35,420 nt of DNA from Paludibacteraceae bacterium (GCA_024683975.1 JAIKXR010000093.1:1-35420); one strand, 5' to 3'; shown: positions 24,642 through 33,086, numbered from the stretch's first letter. Notes: generated by a model not told the origin, from the letters alone. A program made the numbers and translations.

Positions 24642-24700
24642 TTCAGATTGGGTTATTCAGATTCGGTTGACTGTCGGCTGACTGTCGGCTGACTGTCGGC
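24642..24700 (+). repeat. Two adjacent tandem repeat sets in a convergent gap
   Basis: TTCAGATT(G/C)GGTT(A/G) occurs twice back to back (24642-24655, 24656-24669). It runs directly into TGACTGTCGGC repeated three times without a mismatch (24668-24700). The 95-bp gap between the glycosyltransferase and radical SAM stops holds nothing else. Such units suggest slipped-strand expansion; no coding frame or hairpin explains them. Confidence 0.85.
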
Positions 24701-24724
24701 GAAGCTCCGATAAGAGTGGTGCGA

Positions 24725-25690
24725 TTATCCGGTGCAGTTGGCGCAGATGGGGAGCGATTTGGAGTGCAAGACTTGCCGGCGAATGAGATTGGCCCGTTCA
24801 GAATGCCAAATTGTTGAGAACGAAGAATCCAAAGTCATCTGTCCAAATTCATACCGTTTCTCCTTGTCAAAGCAGCAAGGCAGGACTTTGCCATCCGCGC
24901 TGATGACACAGCCGGTAAATATACGATGGCATATCCGTTTGGAGCGTTTAAGACGATAAGTGCCGTCTTTTTGCTTCTTGTATCTGCTATAACGTTCGGA
25001 AGTTGGCATCAGGTCATTGCCATTCTCAAAATTGTAGAATTGCGCTGTTTTGAAAGTGAGCGTGTCAGCACCAAGAGAGCGATAAAGACGCTTAAAGTCA
25101 GACCATTCGTTTTCATTGGAACGTAACAGAAGACATTGCAGTTCAATCGTTATATGACTATTATGTTCAGTTTTAGCCTCACGCAAGAATCGTAATGCAT
25201 CAATCACTTTCTTCACATCGCCACCTTGCCTGTACGCCCCGTATGACGCTTGTGTCAGTCCGTCCATTGACACGATGATCCGGCTTAATCCCGCTTGTAC
25301 AAGAGCGTTTGCGCGCTCTTCGGTGAGTGCTTGCGCATTGGTGCTGACAATGGTGTAAAGGCCTTCATCGTGCGCAAGTCTTATCATCTCCGGCAAGTCA
25401 CGACAGAGCAACGGCTCACCTTGGAAATAGAATTGCATAGTGTAAACGTATGACGATAACTCGCTGAGAATATGCCGGAAAAGCGATATTGGGAGAGTCA
25501 TACGCGACTGTACGTTATGACTTTGCCCGACAGGACATTCTTTGCAACTGAGCTGGCAGAAGCCGGCAGGTTCGACAGAAACGAAAACAGGCAAATGAGT
25601 GAACCTCTCAATGCCTATGCCTGCCAAGAGATAGTGCCATTCGGCACGCAGCAGATTAGAGGCTCTATGCCACAGGTATTTTGTCAACAC
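24725..25690 (-). CDS. Radical SAM/SPASM domain protein
   Basis: 321 aa from GTG 25690. The radical SAM cluster motif CQLSCKEC (CX3CX2C) follows 'VFVSVEPAGF' near residue 50. 'FYFQGEPLL' and 'STNAQAL' belong to the TIM-barrel. The C-terminus 'CHRIFTGCVISADGKVLPCCFD...CANC' is a SPASM domain that binds further Fe-S clusters. Bacteroidota members typically start 'MLTKYL.FR.SN', matched here by (V)LTKYLWHRASN. The track start at 25852 lies within rpiB in another frame. GTG 25690 or TTG 25687 fits, overlapping rpiB by 23-26 bp. SPASM enzymes mature peptides or act as anaerobic activases; no precursor peptide is evident nearby, so the substrate is unknown. Confidence 0.82.
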   Translation of the reverse strand: MLTKYLWHRASNLLRAEWHYLLAGIGIERFTHLPVFVSVEPAGFCQLSCKECPVGQSHNVQSRMTLPISLFRHILSELSSYVYTMQFYFQGEPLLCRDLPEMIRLAHDEGLYTIVSTNAQALTEERANALVQAGLSRIIVSMDGLTQASYGAYRQGGDVKKVIDALRFLREAKTEHNSHITIELQCLLLRSNENEWSDFKRLYRSLGADTLTFKTAQFYNFENGNDLMPTSERYSRYKKQKDGTYRLKRSKRICHRIFTGCVISADGKVLPCCFDKEKRYEFGQMTLDSSFSTIWHSERANLIRRQVLHSKSLPICANCTG

Positions 25691-26114
25691 GTCTTTGGTG
25701 GCGACCCCCTTCAAAGTCTGTCGAGAAAAAGGTGCGAACAATATCCAACGCTTTGTCTTCCGACACAAAATTAGCAGGCAGACCCAAGATATTGGCGTTG
25801 TTGTGCTGGCGTGCAAGTTCGGCAAGGCGTGTTTCCCAACATAGGGCGGCACGTATATGCTGATGTTTATTTGCAGTCATACAAATGCCGTTGCCGGTTG
25901 AGCAGATGACTATTCCGTAGTCATAACCGCCATCTTCGACCGCTACGGCACAGGGGTGGGCAAAGTCAGGATAGTCACAACTATCGGCAGAATAACAACC
26001 GAAATCTTTCACTTGCGCACCATTACCGGTCAAGAAACTGATAACAGTTTGCTTAAGATTGTAGCCTGCGTGGTCAGATGCCAAGGCTATACGAAGTTCA
26101 TTTAAGTTTTTCAT
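25665..26114 (-). CDS. rpiB: Ribose-5-phosphate isomerase B
   Basis: 149 aa. RpiB interconverts ribose-5-phosphate and ribulose-5-phosphate in the pentose phosphate pathway. Motifs: IALASDHAGYNLK at the N-terminus, 'DFGCYSADSCDYPDFA', the active-site segment VICSTGNGICMTANKH with the catalytic Cys, and the terminal GGRHQRRVDKI. ATG 26114 is preferred over 26144 because it places 'IALASDHAGY' close to the N-terminus and shortens the overlap with queG to 17 bp. The 3' end overlaps the radical SAM gene. Confidence 0.93.
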   Translation of the reverse strand: MKNLNELRIALASDHAGYNLKQTVISFLTGNGAQVKDFGCYSADSCDYPDFAHPCAVAVEDGGYDYGIVICSTGNGICMTANKHQHIRAALCWETRLAELARQHNNANILGLPANFVSEDKALDIVRTFFSTDFEGGRHQRRVDKIPVA

Positions 26115-26763
26115 TATAAGGACAAACTTGTTGACAAATTTCACATTTATGTGTCACGTATGCTACACACCGCCTTGCGTCCCATTCGTCTCTACCCAAC
26201 GCCTGCCCCGGGCAAGCCTCTATACATTTGCTGCAATCGCCACATCCATTTTCTGATAACTCACGCTGTTCGTCCGGCACGTCTTTTTGGAGTACCAATT
26301 CGCCTATATGTACCCGGCTTCCTAATTGCGGGTGAATGAGCTGGTGGTTTCTGCCTATAAAACCCAAGCGCGCAGCGACAGCCATCCGTCGTTCCAATAT
26401 GGGTGCCGAATCGCAAAAAATATGCTGATGGTCAGTTGAAAACATGCTGTCTGCAGATGCTCCTGTCGGTTGTAATAAGTCTGTCAACATTTGCTTCAAC
26501 TCATAGAGTCTGCTTTTCATAGTCCGATGGTAGTCATGCCCCGAATGCTCATAAGTGAGCAATGCCACAATCACAGTTTTTGCCCCCGGAACCAACTCCC
26601 TTATATCGTATCGTTTATCGCTGTTACGCTCCAAGTAAGACATATTACCGTGAAAACCATGCGCCACCCATTGGTCCATAAAGAGCGCGTCACTATCCCA
26701 CCTCTGCGCCGACACCAAGCCTACATCGTCCAACCCGACCGACAATGCCGACTGTCGAACCAC
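26098..26763 (-). CDS. queG: Epoxyqueuosine reductase, compact form
   Basis: 221 aa from GTG 26763 (GTG 26790 is also open and would give 230 aa, overlapping marC). QueG is the cobalamin- and Fe-S-dependent enzyme that reduces epoxyqueuosine to queuosine on tRNA. Visible: LVPGAKTVIVALLTYE, IFCDSAPILERRMA (the conserved Asp), GFIGRNHQLIHPQLGSRVHIGELVL, the first cluster motif CGDCSKCIEACPGQAL and the second CEICQQVCPYN. The family normally has ~310-380 aa with C-terminal HEAT repeats, which are absent. The linker between RRCVAYVTH and the second Cys cluster is about 20 residues shorter than usual. QueA, its partner step, is at 13470. Confidence 0.82.
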   Translation of the reverse strand: MVRQSALSVGLDDVGLVSAQRWDSDALFMDQWVAHGFHGNMSYLERNSDKRYDIRELVPGAKTVIVALLTYEHSGHDYHRTMKSRLYELKQMLTDLLQPTGASADSMFSTDHQHIFCDSAPILERRMAVAARLGFIGRNHQLIHPQLGSRVHIGELVLQKDVPDEQRELSENGCGDCSKCIEACPGQALGRDEWDARRCVAYVTHKCEICQQVCPYNEKLK

Positions 26764-26771
26764 TCCGTATG

Positions 26772-27386
26772 TCAAGCCCCATGAAGGCACGAGAAAAGGT
26801 TAGTAAGAATAATCTGAATAGAAATAGCAAACGCAATAACTCCGAAGAACTTACGCACCACATAGAGTGCCACCGGTCCCAAGTGACGAGTAAGCCAGTT
26901 AGTGCCGCGAAGAACAATATAAAGCGACACAACGCACAGAGCCACAGTGACTAACAACGATGCAATACTATATTTTACGTGCATTGACAGCAACGCTGTA
27001 AACGAACCCGGACCTGCATACATAGGAAAAGCCAAAGGAATAATATCGCTGCTCTCATTGCCCAAATCGGTGGTCTTGAAGATCTGTGTATCAAGCACCA
27101 TCTCCAAGGCAAGCAACATAATCACAGCACCTCCCGCTATAGCAAAGTAACGTATATCCAACTGAAAGATGACTAACATCAAGTCGCCCAACAACAAGAA
27201 CACCAAGAATATCAGAAGCGAGAAAAATGCCACACGCACAGGATGAATCTTCGCCCCCTTGTCCTGCAACTGCACCACGATAGGCATATTGCCAATAGGA
27301 TCAATAATGGCAATCAACAACACAAAGGCAGCAAAGGCATCGCCCCAATGAACAACTCCAAAAAACTCACGAATAGCGTCTATCAT
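26772..27386 (-). CDS. MarC (UPF0056) family membrane protein
   Basis: 204 aa with six hydrophobic segments. The family signature 'FVLLIAIIDPIGNMPIVVQL' lies near residue 20, 'FAIAGGAVIMLLALEMV' near 80, and 'IIPLAFPMYAGPGSFTALL' near 115. The last fits the 'PLaiPllaGPGai' motif. The function of MarC-family proteins is unsettled; members have been discussed as transporters. ATG 27386 has a TATTTTTG box 24 bp upstream. It is the first gene of a chain marC-queG-rpiB-radical SAM with overlapping or near-overlapping junctions. Confidence 0.9.
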   Translation of the reverse strand: MIDAIREFFGVVHWGDAFAAFVLLIAIIDPIGNMPIVVQLQDKGAKIHPVRVAFFSLLIFLVFLLLGDLMLVIFQLDIRYFAIAGGAVIMLLALEMVLDTQIFKTTDLGNESSDIIPLAFPMYAGPGSFTALLSMHVKYSIASLLVTVALCVVSLYIVLRGTNWLTRHLGPVALYVVRKFFGVIAFAISIQIILTNLFSCLHGA

Positions 27387-27409
27387 AATCTTTCTCTTTT
27401 TTAAGCGCG

Positions 27410-27417
27410 CAAAAATA
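27410..27417 (-). promoter_or_regulatory. -7 box of the marC-queG-rpiB run
   Basis: On the minus strand TATTTTTG, followed by CGCGC and an A/G-rich leader of about 20 nt to the ATG at 27386. A TTTC at the 20-bp spacer position (27441-27438) would be a one-mismatch -33 box. It lies between the rodA stop (27445) and marC, so the two runs are separable. Confidence 0.65.
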
Positions 27418-27444
27418 CTGCAAAAAGGACAAAGTGCGAAACAA

Positions 27445-28608
27445 TCAGCGCATTTTATTTATTCTCGCCCCGTCCATACGAAGCAAAATGAAAAGCATAA
27501 GCGAGAAACTGAGGAATGATGACCCGCCATAACTGAAGAACGGCAAAGGAATACCTATCACCGGCACAAGCCCCAAGACCATACCGATATTGATGCCAAA
27601 ATGGAAAAACAGTATGCATGCCACCGAATAGGCATACACCTGTGAGAACACGTCTCTTTGCCGTTGGGCTATATATATAATGCGCAGAATAAGAAACACA
27701 TACAAAGCCACAACAAAGAACGATCCCACAAACCCCCATTCTTCACCTACCGTACAGAAAATGAAGTCGGTATGCTGCTCCGGCACAAACTCCAGTTGAG
27801 TCTGGGTCCCCTGATGAAAACCTTTACCGACGAACCTGCCCGAACCGATGGCAATGAGCGATTGTGCCACATTGTAGCCATATCCCATAGGATCTTCACG
27901 TATGCCCAAAGCCACCTCTATACGTGCACGTTGGTGCGGCTGAAAAACACTGTCAATCCATTTGTCGGGAATAATCTGCAGTTTCAATATGCACACCACC
28001 GCAATGATAGCCAACAAGCCGTATCGCATAACTTTTCTATTCATTCCCTGCGTGTAAAAAACAAGAATAAAAGCAGCAAAAACCAACGCTGAACCGGTTT
28101 CTTTCTGCAATATCATAATGATGACCATAGGCAGCCCTATCAAACAGAAAGGTACTACCAAATCACGCCAGGAACGAACAGAATAACCATAACGGCTCAT
28201 ATACTTCGCCACCGCTATTGCCGTCACAAACTTGGCAAACTCTGCAGGCTGCAACTTGACAGACCCAAACGCAATCCACGATAGCGATCCCTTTGTGCCT
28301 GTGGCGATTACAGGAGTTACAAGTAGCACTACAATAATTGCAGCATATAGCCAGTAACCAAAAATATCATATATGCGCTCGTCAATCAACAGAACAATCA
28401 TTCCTACCACCAATGCAGACATAATCCACACGAACTGCTTGCCTGCCGGATTATCAAACGAGAACATAGATGACTGCTCGTAAGTAAAGCACGCACCGTA
28501 GATATTAATCCAGCCGAAGAGAGCCAGAACTATATAAACCAGAACTGTTACCCAGTCCAGACCTTTCCAGACAGAATTGCGGCTATTGACAGAGGAGGAG
28601 GAAATCAT
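27445..28608 (-). CDS. rodA: Rod-shape protein RodA (SEDS glycosyltransferase)
   Basis: 387 aa with about ten transmembrane helices. RodA polymerises lipid II into glycan strands during cell elongation, working with PBP2. SEDS motifs are visible: 'GSLSWIAFGSVKLQPAEFAKF', 'LQKETGSALVF', 'PEQHTDFIFCTVGEEWGF' with the catalytic Asp, and 'GIPLPFFSYGGSS' near the C-terminus. Its ATG overlaps the mrdA stop by 4 bp (ATGA). It is the last gene of the rod operon. It is near E. coli length (370 aa). Confidence 0.95.
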   Translation of the reverse strand: MISSSSVNSRNSVWKGLDWVTVLVYIVLALFGWINIYGACFTYEQSSMFSFDNPAGKQFVWIMSALVVGMIVLLIDERIYDIFGYWLYAAIIVVLLVTPVIATGTKGSLSWIAFGSVKLQPAEFAKFVTAIAVAKYMSRYGYSVRSWRDLVVPFCLIGLPMVIIMILQKETGSALVFAAFILVFYTQGMNRKVMRYGLLAIIAVVCILKLQIIPDKWIDSVFQPHQRARIEVALGIREDPMGYGYNVAQSLIAIGSGRFVGKGFHQGTQTQLEFVPEQHTDFIFCTVGEEWGFVGSFFVVALYVFLILRIIYIAQRQRDVFSQVYAYSVACILFFHFGINIGMVLGLVPVIGIPLPFFSYGGSSFLSFSLMLFILLRMDGARINKMR

Positions 28609-30437
28609 TGTACATCAGACTGGATAAAATGAGCGGAACGGATGCGATCGTAGAGATCAGGGCGGGAAACGGAATCGGTCAGGTACTTTTCCATCATCAT
28701 TGTCGCCACGGGGCATGCCCATGTGGCCCCGAAACCGGCATTCTCTACCACGACAGCCACTGCAATCTTCGGGTCGTCCTGCGGTGCAAAACCGATGAAG
28801 ATGGCGTGGTCCTTTCCGTGGGGGTTCTCGGCTGTGCCGGTTTTGCCGCACATCTGCAGTTCGGGTATGCTGTAGTGCCGTCCTGTACCGTTGGTCATTA
28901 CACGCGCCATACCACGCTGAACCACTTCGAAATGCTTTTTGTCAATGTCTGTCTCGTGGCGGGAGACGGCGGGCATAGAAGGCAACGGCCGTACGAGATG
29001 AGGTGTCATATAGTAGCCACCGTTGGCTATGCAAGCTGCTTCGTTGGCCAGTTGGAGCGGCGTAACGAGAATCTCGCCCTGACCTATACTGAGCGAGCGG
29101 ATGGTCATTGGACGCCAGCCGCTCTCGCCGTAAATACGGGAGAAAGTCTTGGCACGCGGGATGCTTCCCGTGGCTTGGTTGGAGATATCCGAATCGAAGC
29201 GTCCTGCAAAGCCAAAACTGACCACATAGTCACGCCAACGGTCGTAAGTGCGATGGAAAGTGGCGGTTTTAGTTCCGTTTTGGTCAAGTATGGTTCGGTA
29301 CACCCACCAAAAATAAGGGTTGCAAGATTGCTCAATGGCGGCTTCCAACGATACGGGCGAGCCGTGGTTGTGGGTGCATTTGATGGGTGTGGAGAGTGGT
29401 CCGCTGCATGGGAACAGTGTTGCCGGCGTGATGGCACCCGTCTGTAATCCTATCAGTGCCTGCACCGGCTTGAAAGTCGACCCCGGAGGATACTGCGCCT
29501 GCACCGCCCTGTTCATCAAAGGTTTATGAGGGTCACTCAATAAGGCTGAATAGTTTTTCGATCTTTGTCTCCCCACCAAACTATGAGGATCCCACGACGG
29601 CACGGACACCATTGCCAACACCTCACCAGTCTTAGGCTCAATGGCCACTGCACTGCCCATCTTACCCTGCAACAAGTCCTCCGCCATCTGCTGAAGACGT
29701 ATATCAATAGTCAGTTGCAAGTCCGTACCCGATTGAGGAGGATAATCTCTTTCGCCGTTATGATAACTGCCCTGTATCCTGCCCTTTGAATCACGCATCA
29801 GCACCTCCACACCTTTTTTCCCTCTAAGCAACTCTTCATACTGACGCTCTATGCCATCCCTGCCAGAATAGTCACCTATGGTGTAATAACCGTCCCGCTC
29901 CAAATCCTGCCTGTTAACCTCCCCCACACTGCCCACTATATGCGCTGCCGACGGATAGACATAATCGCGCAGAGTACGTTTTCTTACAGACACACCTGCA
30001 AAGTGATACAGCTGCTCCTGTACCGCCGCCACTTCCTCCTTTGACAGCATACTCCAGAACACCTGCGGCACATATGGTGAGTACCCCCTGTTATGCCCCC
30101 GGTCACAAACCTCCTGCATACGCTTCTCAAAATCCTTGCGCGTCAGTTGCATCGCATTGCAGAAAGACAACGTGTCAAAACCTTTGCGCATCTCCCTCAC
30201 TATCACCATCACATCATATACGGGCTGGTTGAAAACTATCAAACTGTCGTTCCTGTCGTATATCAAACCGCGCGACGGATAGATTGTTTGCCTCACTAAT
30301 GCATTGCCGTCCGCCTTGTCTTTGGTCGAACTGTCTATCACCTGCAAGTAAAACAACCTACAGACAAAAACCAGCGCAATCAGAACCACTGCACCGCCTA
30401 TTATATAACCACGCTTATAATACTGCTGGTTAATCAT
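28605..30437 (-). CDS. mrdA: Penicillin-binding protein 2 (elongation transpeptidase)
   Basis: 610 aa. PBP2 crosslinks peptidoglycan in the Rod complex. There is one N-terminal membrane anchor (residues ~10-32), then the pedestal domain with 'YPSRGLIYDRND'. The transpeptidase has PPGSTFKP (catalytic Ser), the SxN motif 'EQSCNP' and the KTG box 'MCGKTGTAENP'. 'YSGRDGIERQYEELLRG' is the conserved linker. Start and stop both overlap the neighbours by 4 bp (mreD upstream, rodA downstream), so the stoichiometry is likely set by coupling. Confidence 0.95.
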   Translation of the reverse strand: MINQQYYKRGYIIGGAVVLIALVFVCRLFYLQVIDSSTKDKADGNALVRQTIYPSRGLIYDRNDSLIVFNQPVYDVMVIVREMRKGFDTLSFCNAMQLTRKDFEKRMQEVCDRGHNRGYSPYVPQVFWSMLSKEEVAAVQEQLYHFAGVSVRKRTLRDYVYPSAAHIVGSVGEVNRQDLERDGYYTIGDYSGRDGIERQYEELLRGKKGVEVLMRDSKGRIQGSYHNGERDYPPQSGTDLQLTIDIRLQQMAEDLLQGKMGSAVAIEPKTGEVLAMVSVPSWDPHSLVGRQRSKNYSALLSDPHKPLMNRAVQAQYPPGSTFKPVQALIGLQTGAITPATLFPCSGPLSTPIKCTHNHGSPVSLEAAIEQSCNPYFWWVYRTILDQNGTKTATFHRTYDRWRDYVVSFGFAGRFDSDISNQATGSIPRAKTFSRIYGESGWRPMTIRSLSIGQGEILVTPLQLANEAACIANGGYYMTPHLVRPLPSMPAVSRHETDIDKKHFEVVQRGMARVMTNGTGRHYSIPELQMCGKTGTAENPHGKDHAIFIGFAPQDDPKIAVAVVVENAGFGATWACPVATMMMEKYLTDSVSRPDLYDRIRSAHFIQSDVQ

Positions 30438-30928
30438 GACCTATGAAGCAAAAACCCGTAAACAAAAATCACACCTACCGTCACTGCCGAACTCACTATC
30501 GTCTCTATCAGCACCCAATACCACAGACTCCAACTCCACGCATCCAGACTGAACACCAACAAATGGTGCATCACGGTCAATATTGTCGTCAAACGGATAA
30601 AAGGCAGAATACCTGCCGTATGTGGCACTATCGGCCCCACTATCCTCTCGCTCTCCTGAACCATCCGTGACAGCATAACAGGTTTCAACCACGATACCAT
30701 CACACAGGCTGCCGTATGTATACCGGGAGTTGAACAGATGCAGTCCATCATCACCCCTGTCACACATCCTATCAACTGCTCAGCCCAAGGCGGCATAACA
30801 GGCAGACATACCAAAAAAAGCAGATACACCCACGGATGACACACACCCAACACGTGCAGGTTATTGAATACCATCGTCTGCAAAAATATCAATAGCAAAC
30901 CGACTGATATGATGCGTACCCATTTCAT
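30434..30928 (-). CDS. mreD: Rod shape-determining protein MreD
   Basis: 164 aa with five or six hydrophobic helices. MreD is the small integral membrane partner that links MreC to the Rod complex. Sequence conservation in the family is low, but 'LQTMVFNNLHVLGVCHPWVYLLFLVCLP' and 'GCVTGVMMDCICSTPGIHTAACVM' fit the Bacteroidota form, and its place between mreC and mrdA is decisive. It overlaps both neighbours by 4 bp (ATGA). Confidence 0.9.
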   Translation of the reverse strand: MKWVRIISVGLLLIFLQTMVFNNLHVLGVCHPWVYLLFLVCLPVMPPWAEQLIGCVTGVMMDCICSTPGIHTAACVMVSWLKPVMLSRMVQESERIVGPIVPHTAGILPFIRLTTILTVMHHLLVFSLDAWSWSLWYWVLIETIVSSAVTVGVIFVYGFLLHRS

Positions 30929-31749
30929 TTAAACAACCGCATACTATCCTGCTCTGCAGCAAGAGGATTATGAACTATCTGAACGTACCTCAAACTCTTG
31001 AAGTCCGTACCCAGTTTTACTTTCAGTTTATAATACGTGTCGCCGTCAGGCAACTCTATGTCTTCTATCAGTCCTATCATTACACCCTCAGGAAACAGAC
31101 CCGTCAATCCGTTGGTTTCTATCGTATCGCCCTTTGCCACCTCTATATGTCTGCCTATGTCAGTCAAATCGGCATATCCGGGAGACGGTCCCGACCACAC
31201 CAGAAAGCCCATCTGCCCATTCCTGCGTATCCGGCACGACAAGCGCATCTTAGGATGAATGACAGGAATAACTTGCGCAAAACGTCTGTTCACGGCCGAC
31301 ACTATCCCAACCACTCCGTTATGCGACAAGACACCCTGACCTTCTCTCACTCCCTCTCTCTCCCCCTTATTCAGCACCAGATAGTTATGTTGACTATTGG
31401 TCATCACATCCACCACCTTTGCAGGTTCATAACCCCATTGCAAATGTGCATAAACATAACTGCTATCTCTCTCCACTGAATCTTCTATCATTCCTTGATA
31501 ATTGTTCAGCATCTCCCTAAGCCTGGCATTCTCCTCCGCCAAAGATTCATTCTCCTCACGCAGGTGAAAATACTCGTCAGTATTGGTCAGCAGCATATTA
31601 AGCGATGCCACAACCACGTTAGACGACTTTAAAAAAGTCGATTGCTGATACTTCTGCTCCGAAAAAAGCCAAATAAAAGCAGCAACTTCCATTGCTAAAA
31701 ACAGTAGGAAGTTGCTGTATTTCAGTATCAGCCGGAGCAGATTATGCAT
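30925..31749 (-). CDS. mreC: Rod shape-determining protein MreC
   Basis: 274 aa. MreC is a bitopic membrane protein that organises PBP2 and RodA in the periplasm. One membrane helix (residues ~12-30), then a coiled coil ('EYFHLREENESLAEENARLREML', ~58-90), then the beta-barrel domain with 'LVLNKGEREGVREGQGVLSHNGVVGIVSAVNRRFAQV' and 'KGDTIETNGLTGLFPEGVMIG'. It begins 40 bp after mreB and overlaps mreD by 4 bp. Confidence 0.95.
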   Translation of the reverse strand: MHNLLRLILKYSNFLLFLAMEVAAFIWLFSEQKYQQSTFLKSSNVVVASLNMLLTNTDEYFHLREENESLAEENARLREMLNNYQGMIEDSVERDSSYVYAHLQWGYEPAKVVDVMTNSQHNYLVLNKGEREGVREGQGVLSHNGVVGIVSAVNRRFAQVIPVIHPKMRLSCRIRRNGQMGFLVWSGPSPGYADLTDIGRHIEVAKGDTIETNGLTGLFPEGVMIGLIEDIELPDGDTYYKLKVKLGTDFKSLRYVQIVHNPLAAEQDSMRLFK

Positions 31750-31789
31750 AACGCCTCAATCTTTTAACGAATATACTTTGGCAGGAAAC

Positions 31790-32809
31790 TTAACGCATCA
31801 GGAATGCAAAGTTCTTCACGTTCTTCAAAGCAATCGCCGTACCTCGAGAAACAGCGTGCAACGGGTCTTCCGCCACGTGGAACTGGATAGTCGTCTTGTC
31901 GGTCAGACGCTTGGCAAGACCGTGCAGCAGCGCGCCGCCGCCGGTCAGGAAGATGCCACGCTTGACGATGTCGGCATACAGTTCGGGAGGGGTCTGGTCA
32001 AGAGCCTGCAGCACGGCACTCTCTATCTTGATGATGCTCTTGTCAAGACAGTGAGCTATCTCCTGGTAGCTTACAGGCACTTTCAGTGGCAGGGCCGTCA
32101 CCTTGTTCGGACCAATCACCTCGTAGTCGTTCAGCGGCTCCTCCAACTCCGGCAGAGCCGAACCCACCGCTATCTTGATGCGCTCCGCCGTCGGCTCGTC
32201 AATCTTTAGGTTGTGCATACGCCCCATATACTCGATGATGTCGCCGTTGAACTCATCGCCCGCCGTCTTTATGGACTTGTTGGTCACGATGCCGCCGAGA
32301 GAGATGACCGCGATTTCGGTCGTTCCGCCGCCTATATCCACCACCATGCATCCTTCCGGAGCCTCCACATCGATACCCATACCCAGTGCCGCAGCCATCG
32401 GCTCAAAAATCATGTACACGTCCCTGCCACCAGCATGTTCGCTGCTGTCGCGCACCGCACGTATCTCCACCTCTGTCGAACCCGAAGGGATGCATATCAC
32501 CAGACGGATGCTGGGGGTGAACAGCCGGTGCTTTTCTGGTATCATCTTGATCAGACCGCGAATCATCATCTCGCACGCATAGAAATCGGCTATCACTCCA
32601 TCGCGGAGCGGGCGGGTCGTCTTGATCATTGTACCGCCCTTTCCTATCATCTGCTGCGCTCTTCTGCCTACCGCCTTCAGTTGGTTGTTGGTGGTGTCAA
32701 TCGCCACCACCGACGGCTCATCGACCACAACCTTGTCGTTCATCATTATTATCGTGTTAGCCGTGCCAAGATCTATGGCCAACTCCTTTGTTAATGAAAA
32801 TAAACCCAT
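31790..32809 (-). CDS. mreB: Rod shape-determining protein MreB (bacterial actin)
   Basis: 339 aa, the usual length. MreB filaments direct lateral wall synthesis. Actin-fold motifs are intact: phosphate-1 'AIDLGTANTIIMMNDKVVVDEPSVVAID', 'TRPLRDGVIADF', phosphate-2 'CMVVDIGGGTTEIAVISLG', and the adenosine loop 'GIFLTGGGALLHGL'. It is the first gene of mreB-mreC-mreD-mrdA-rodA. Codon use is more G/C-rich at third positions than in mreC and mreD, which fits high expression. Confidence 0.97.
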   Translation of the reverse strand: MGLFSLTKELAIDLGTANTIIMMNDKVVVDEPSVVAIDTTNNQLKAVGRRAQQMIGKGGTMIKTTRPLRDGVIADFYACEMMIRGLIKMIPEKHRLFTPSIRLVICIPSGSTEVEIRAVRDSSEHAGGRDVYMIFEPMAAALGMGIDVEAPEGCMVVDIGGGTTEIAVISLGGIVTNKSIKTAGDEFNGDIIEYMGRMHNLKIDEPTAERIKIAVGSALPELEEPLNDYEVIGPNKVTALPLKVPVSYQEIAHCLDKSIIKIESAVLQALDQTPPELYADIVKRGIFLTGGGALLHGLAKRLTDKTTIQFHVAEDPLHAVSRGTAIALKNVKNFAFLMR

Positions 32810-33047
32810 ATCGCTAACTTTTTTATTATATGATTGTTTTGTCTATCTGCACTATTTTCTACAGGACACGCCGGTATTTTCCTTGAGGTAATAAGTTTTA
32901 CGGGATACACAGTGGTGTCACTTGCGGTCACTTAAATTGCCGCTCCAAAAGACGCAGACAGTTTGTATGCATTATGACTCCCACCTGACATATTGCCCTC
33001 TTCGAATCAGTAAAATATCCATGAAAAACTATTCTGAAAAAACCGCG
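32810..33047 (-). promoter_or_regulatory. Long mreB operon leader with two tiny ORFs
   Basis: About 230 nt lie between the promoter and the mreB ATG. The leader could encode two minimal ORFs: 33022-32972 (16 codons, MDILLIRRGQYVRWES) and 32972-32928 (14 codons, MHTNCLRLLERQFK). They are joined by a TAATG stop/start overlap. AAGTGAC occurs twice (in AAGTGACCGC and AAGTGACACC) near 32915-32935. No known riboswitch was recognised. Translation of the small ORFs is not shown; they may be chance. Confidence 0.35.
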
Positions 33048-33078
33048 CAAAGATACTACTGATTTCCTTTTTTTCAAA
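33048..33078 (-). promoter_or_regulatory. Consensus promoter of the mre/rod operon
   Basis: On the minus strand: TTTG (33078-33075), 19 bp, TATCTTTG (33055-33048). Full match to the Bacteroidota consensus, with A-tracts upstream at 33087-33119. Confidence 0.82.
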
Positions 33079-33086
33079 ACTTACTG

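Noticed and set aside
24642-24700. Tandem repeats as a CRISPR array
   Set aside because: Units are 11-14 bp with no spacers and no cas genes nearby.
28608-29447. 279-aa plus-strand ORF opposite mrdA
   Set aside because: It mirrors the transpeptidase coding sequence exactly and shows no family features.
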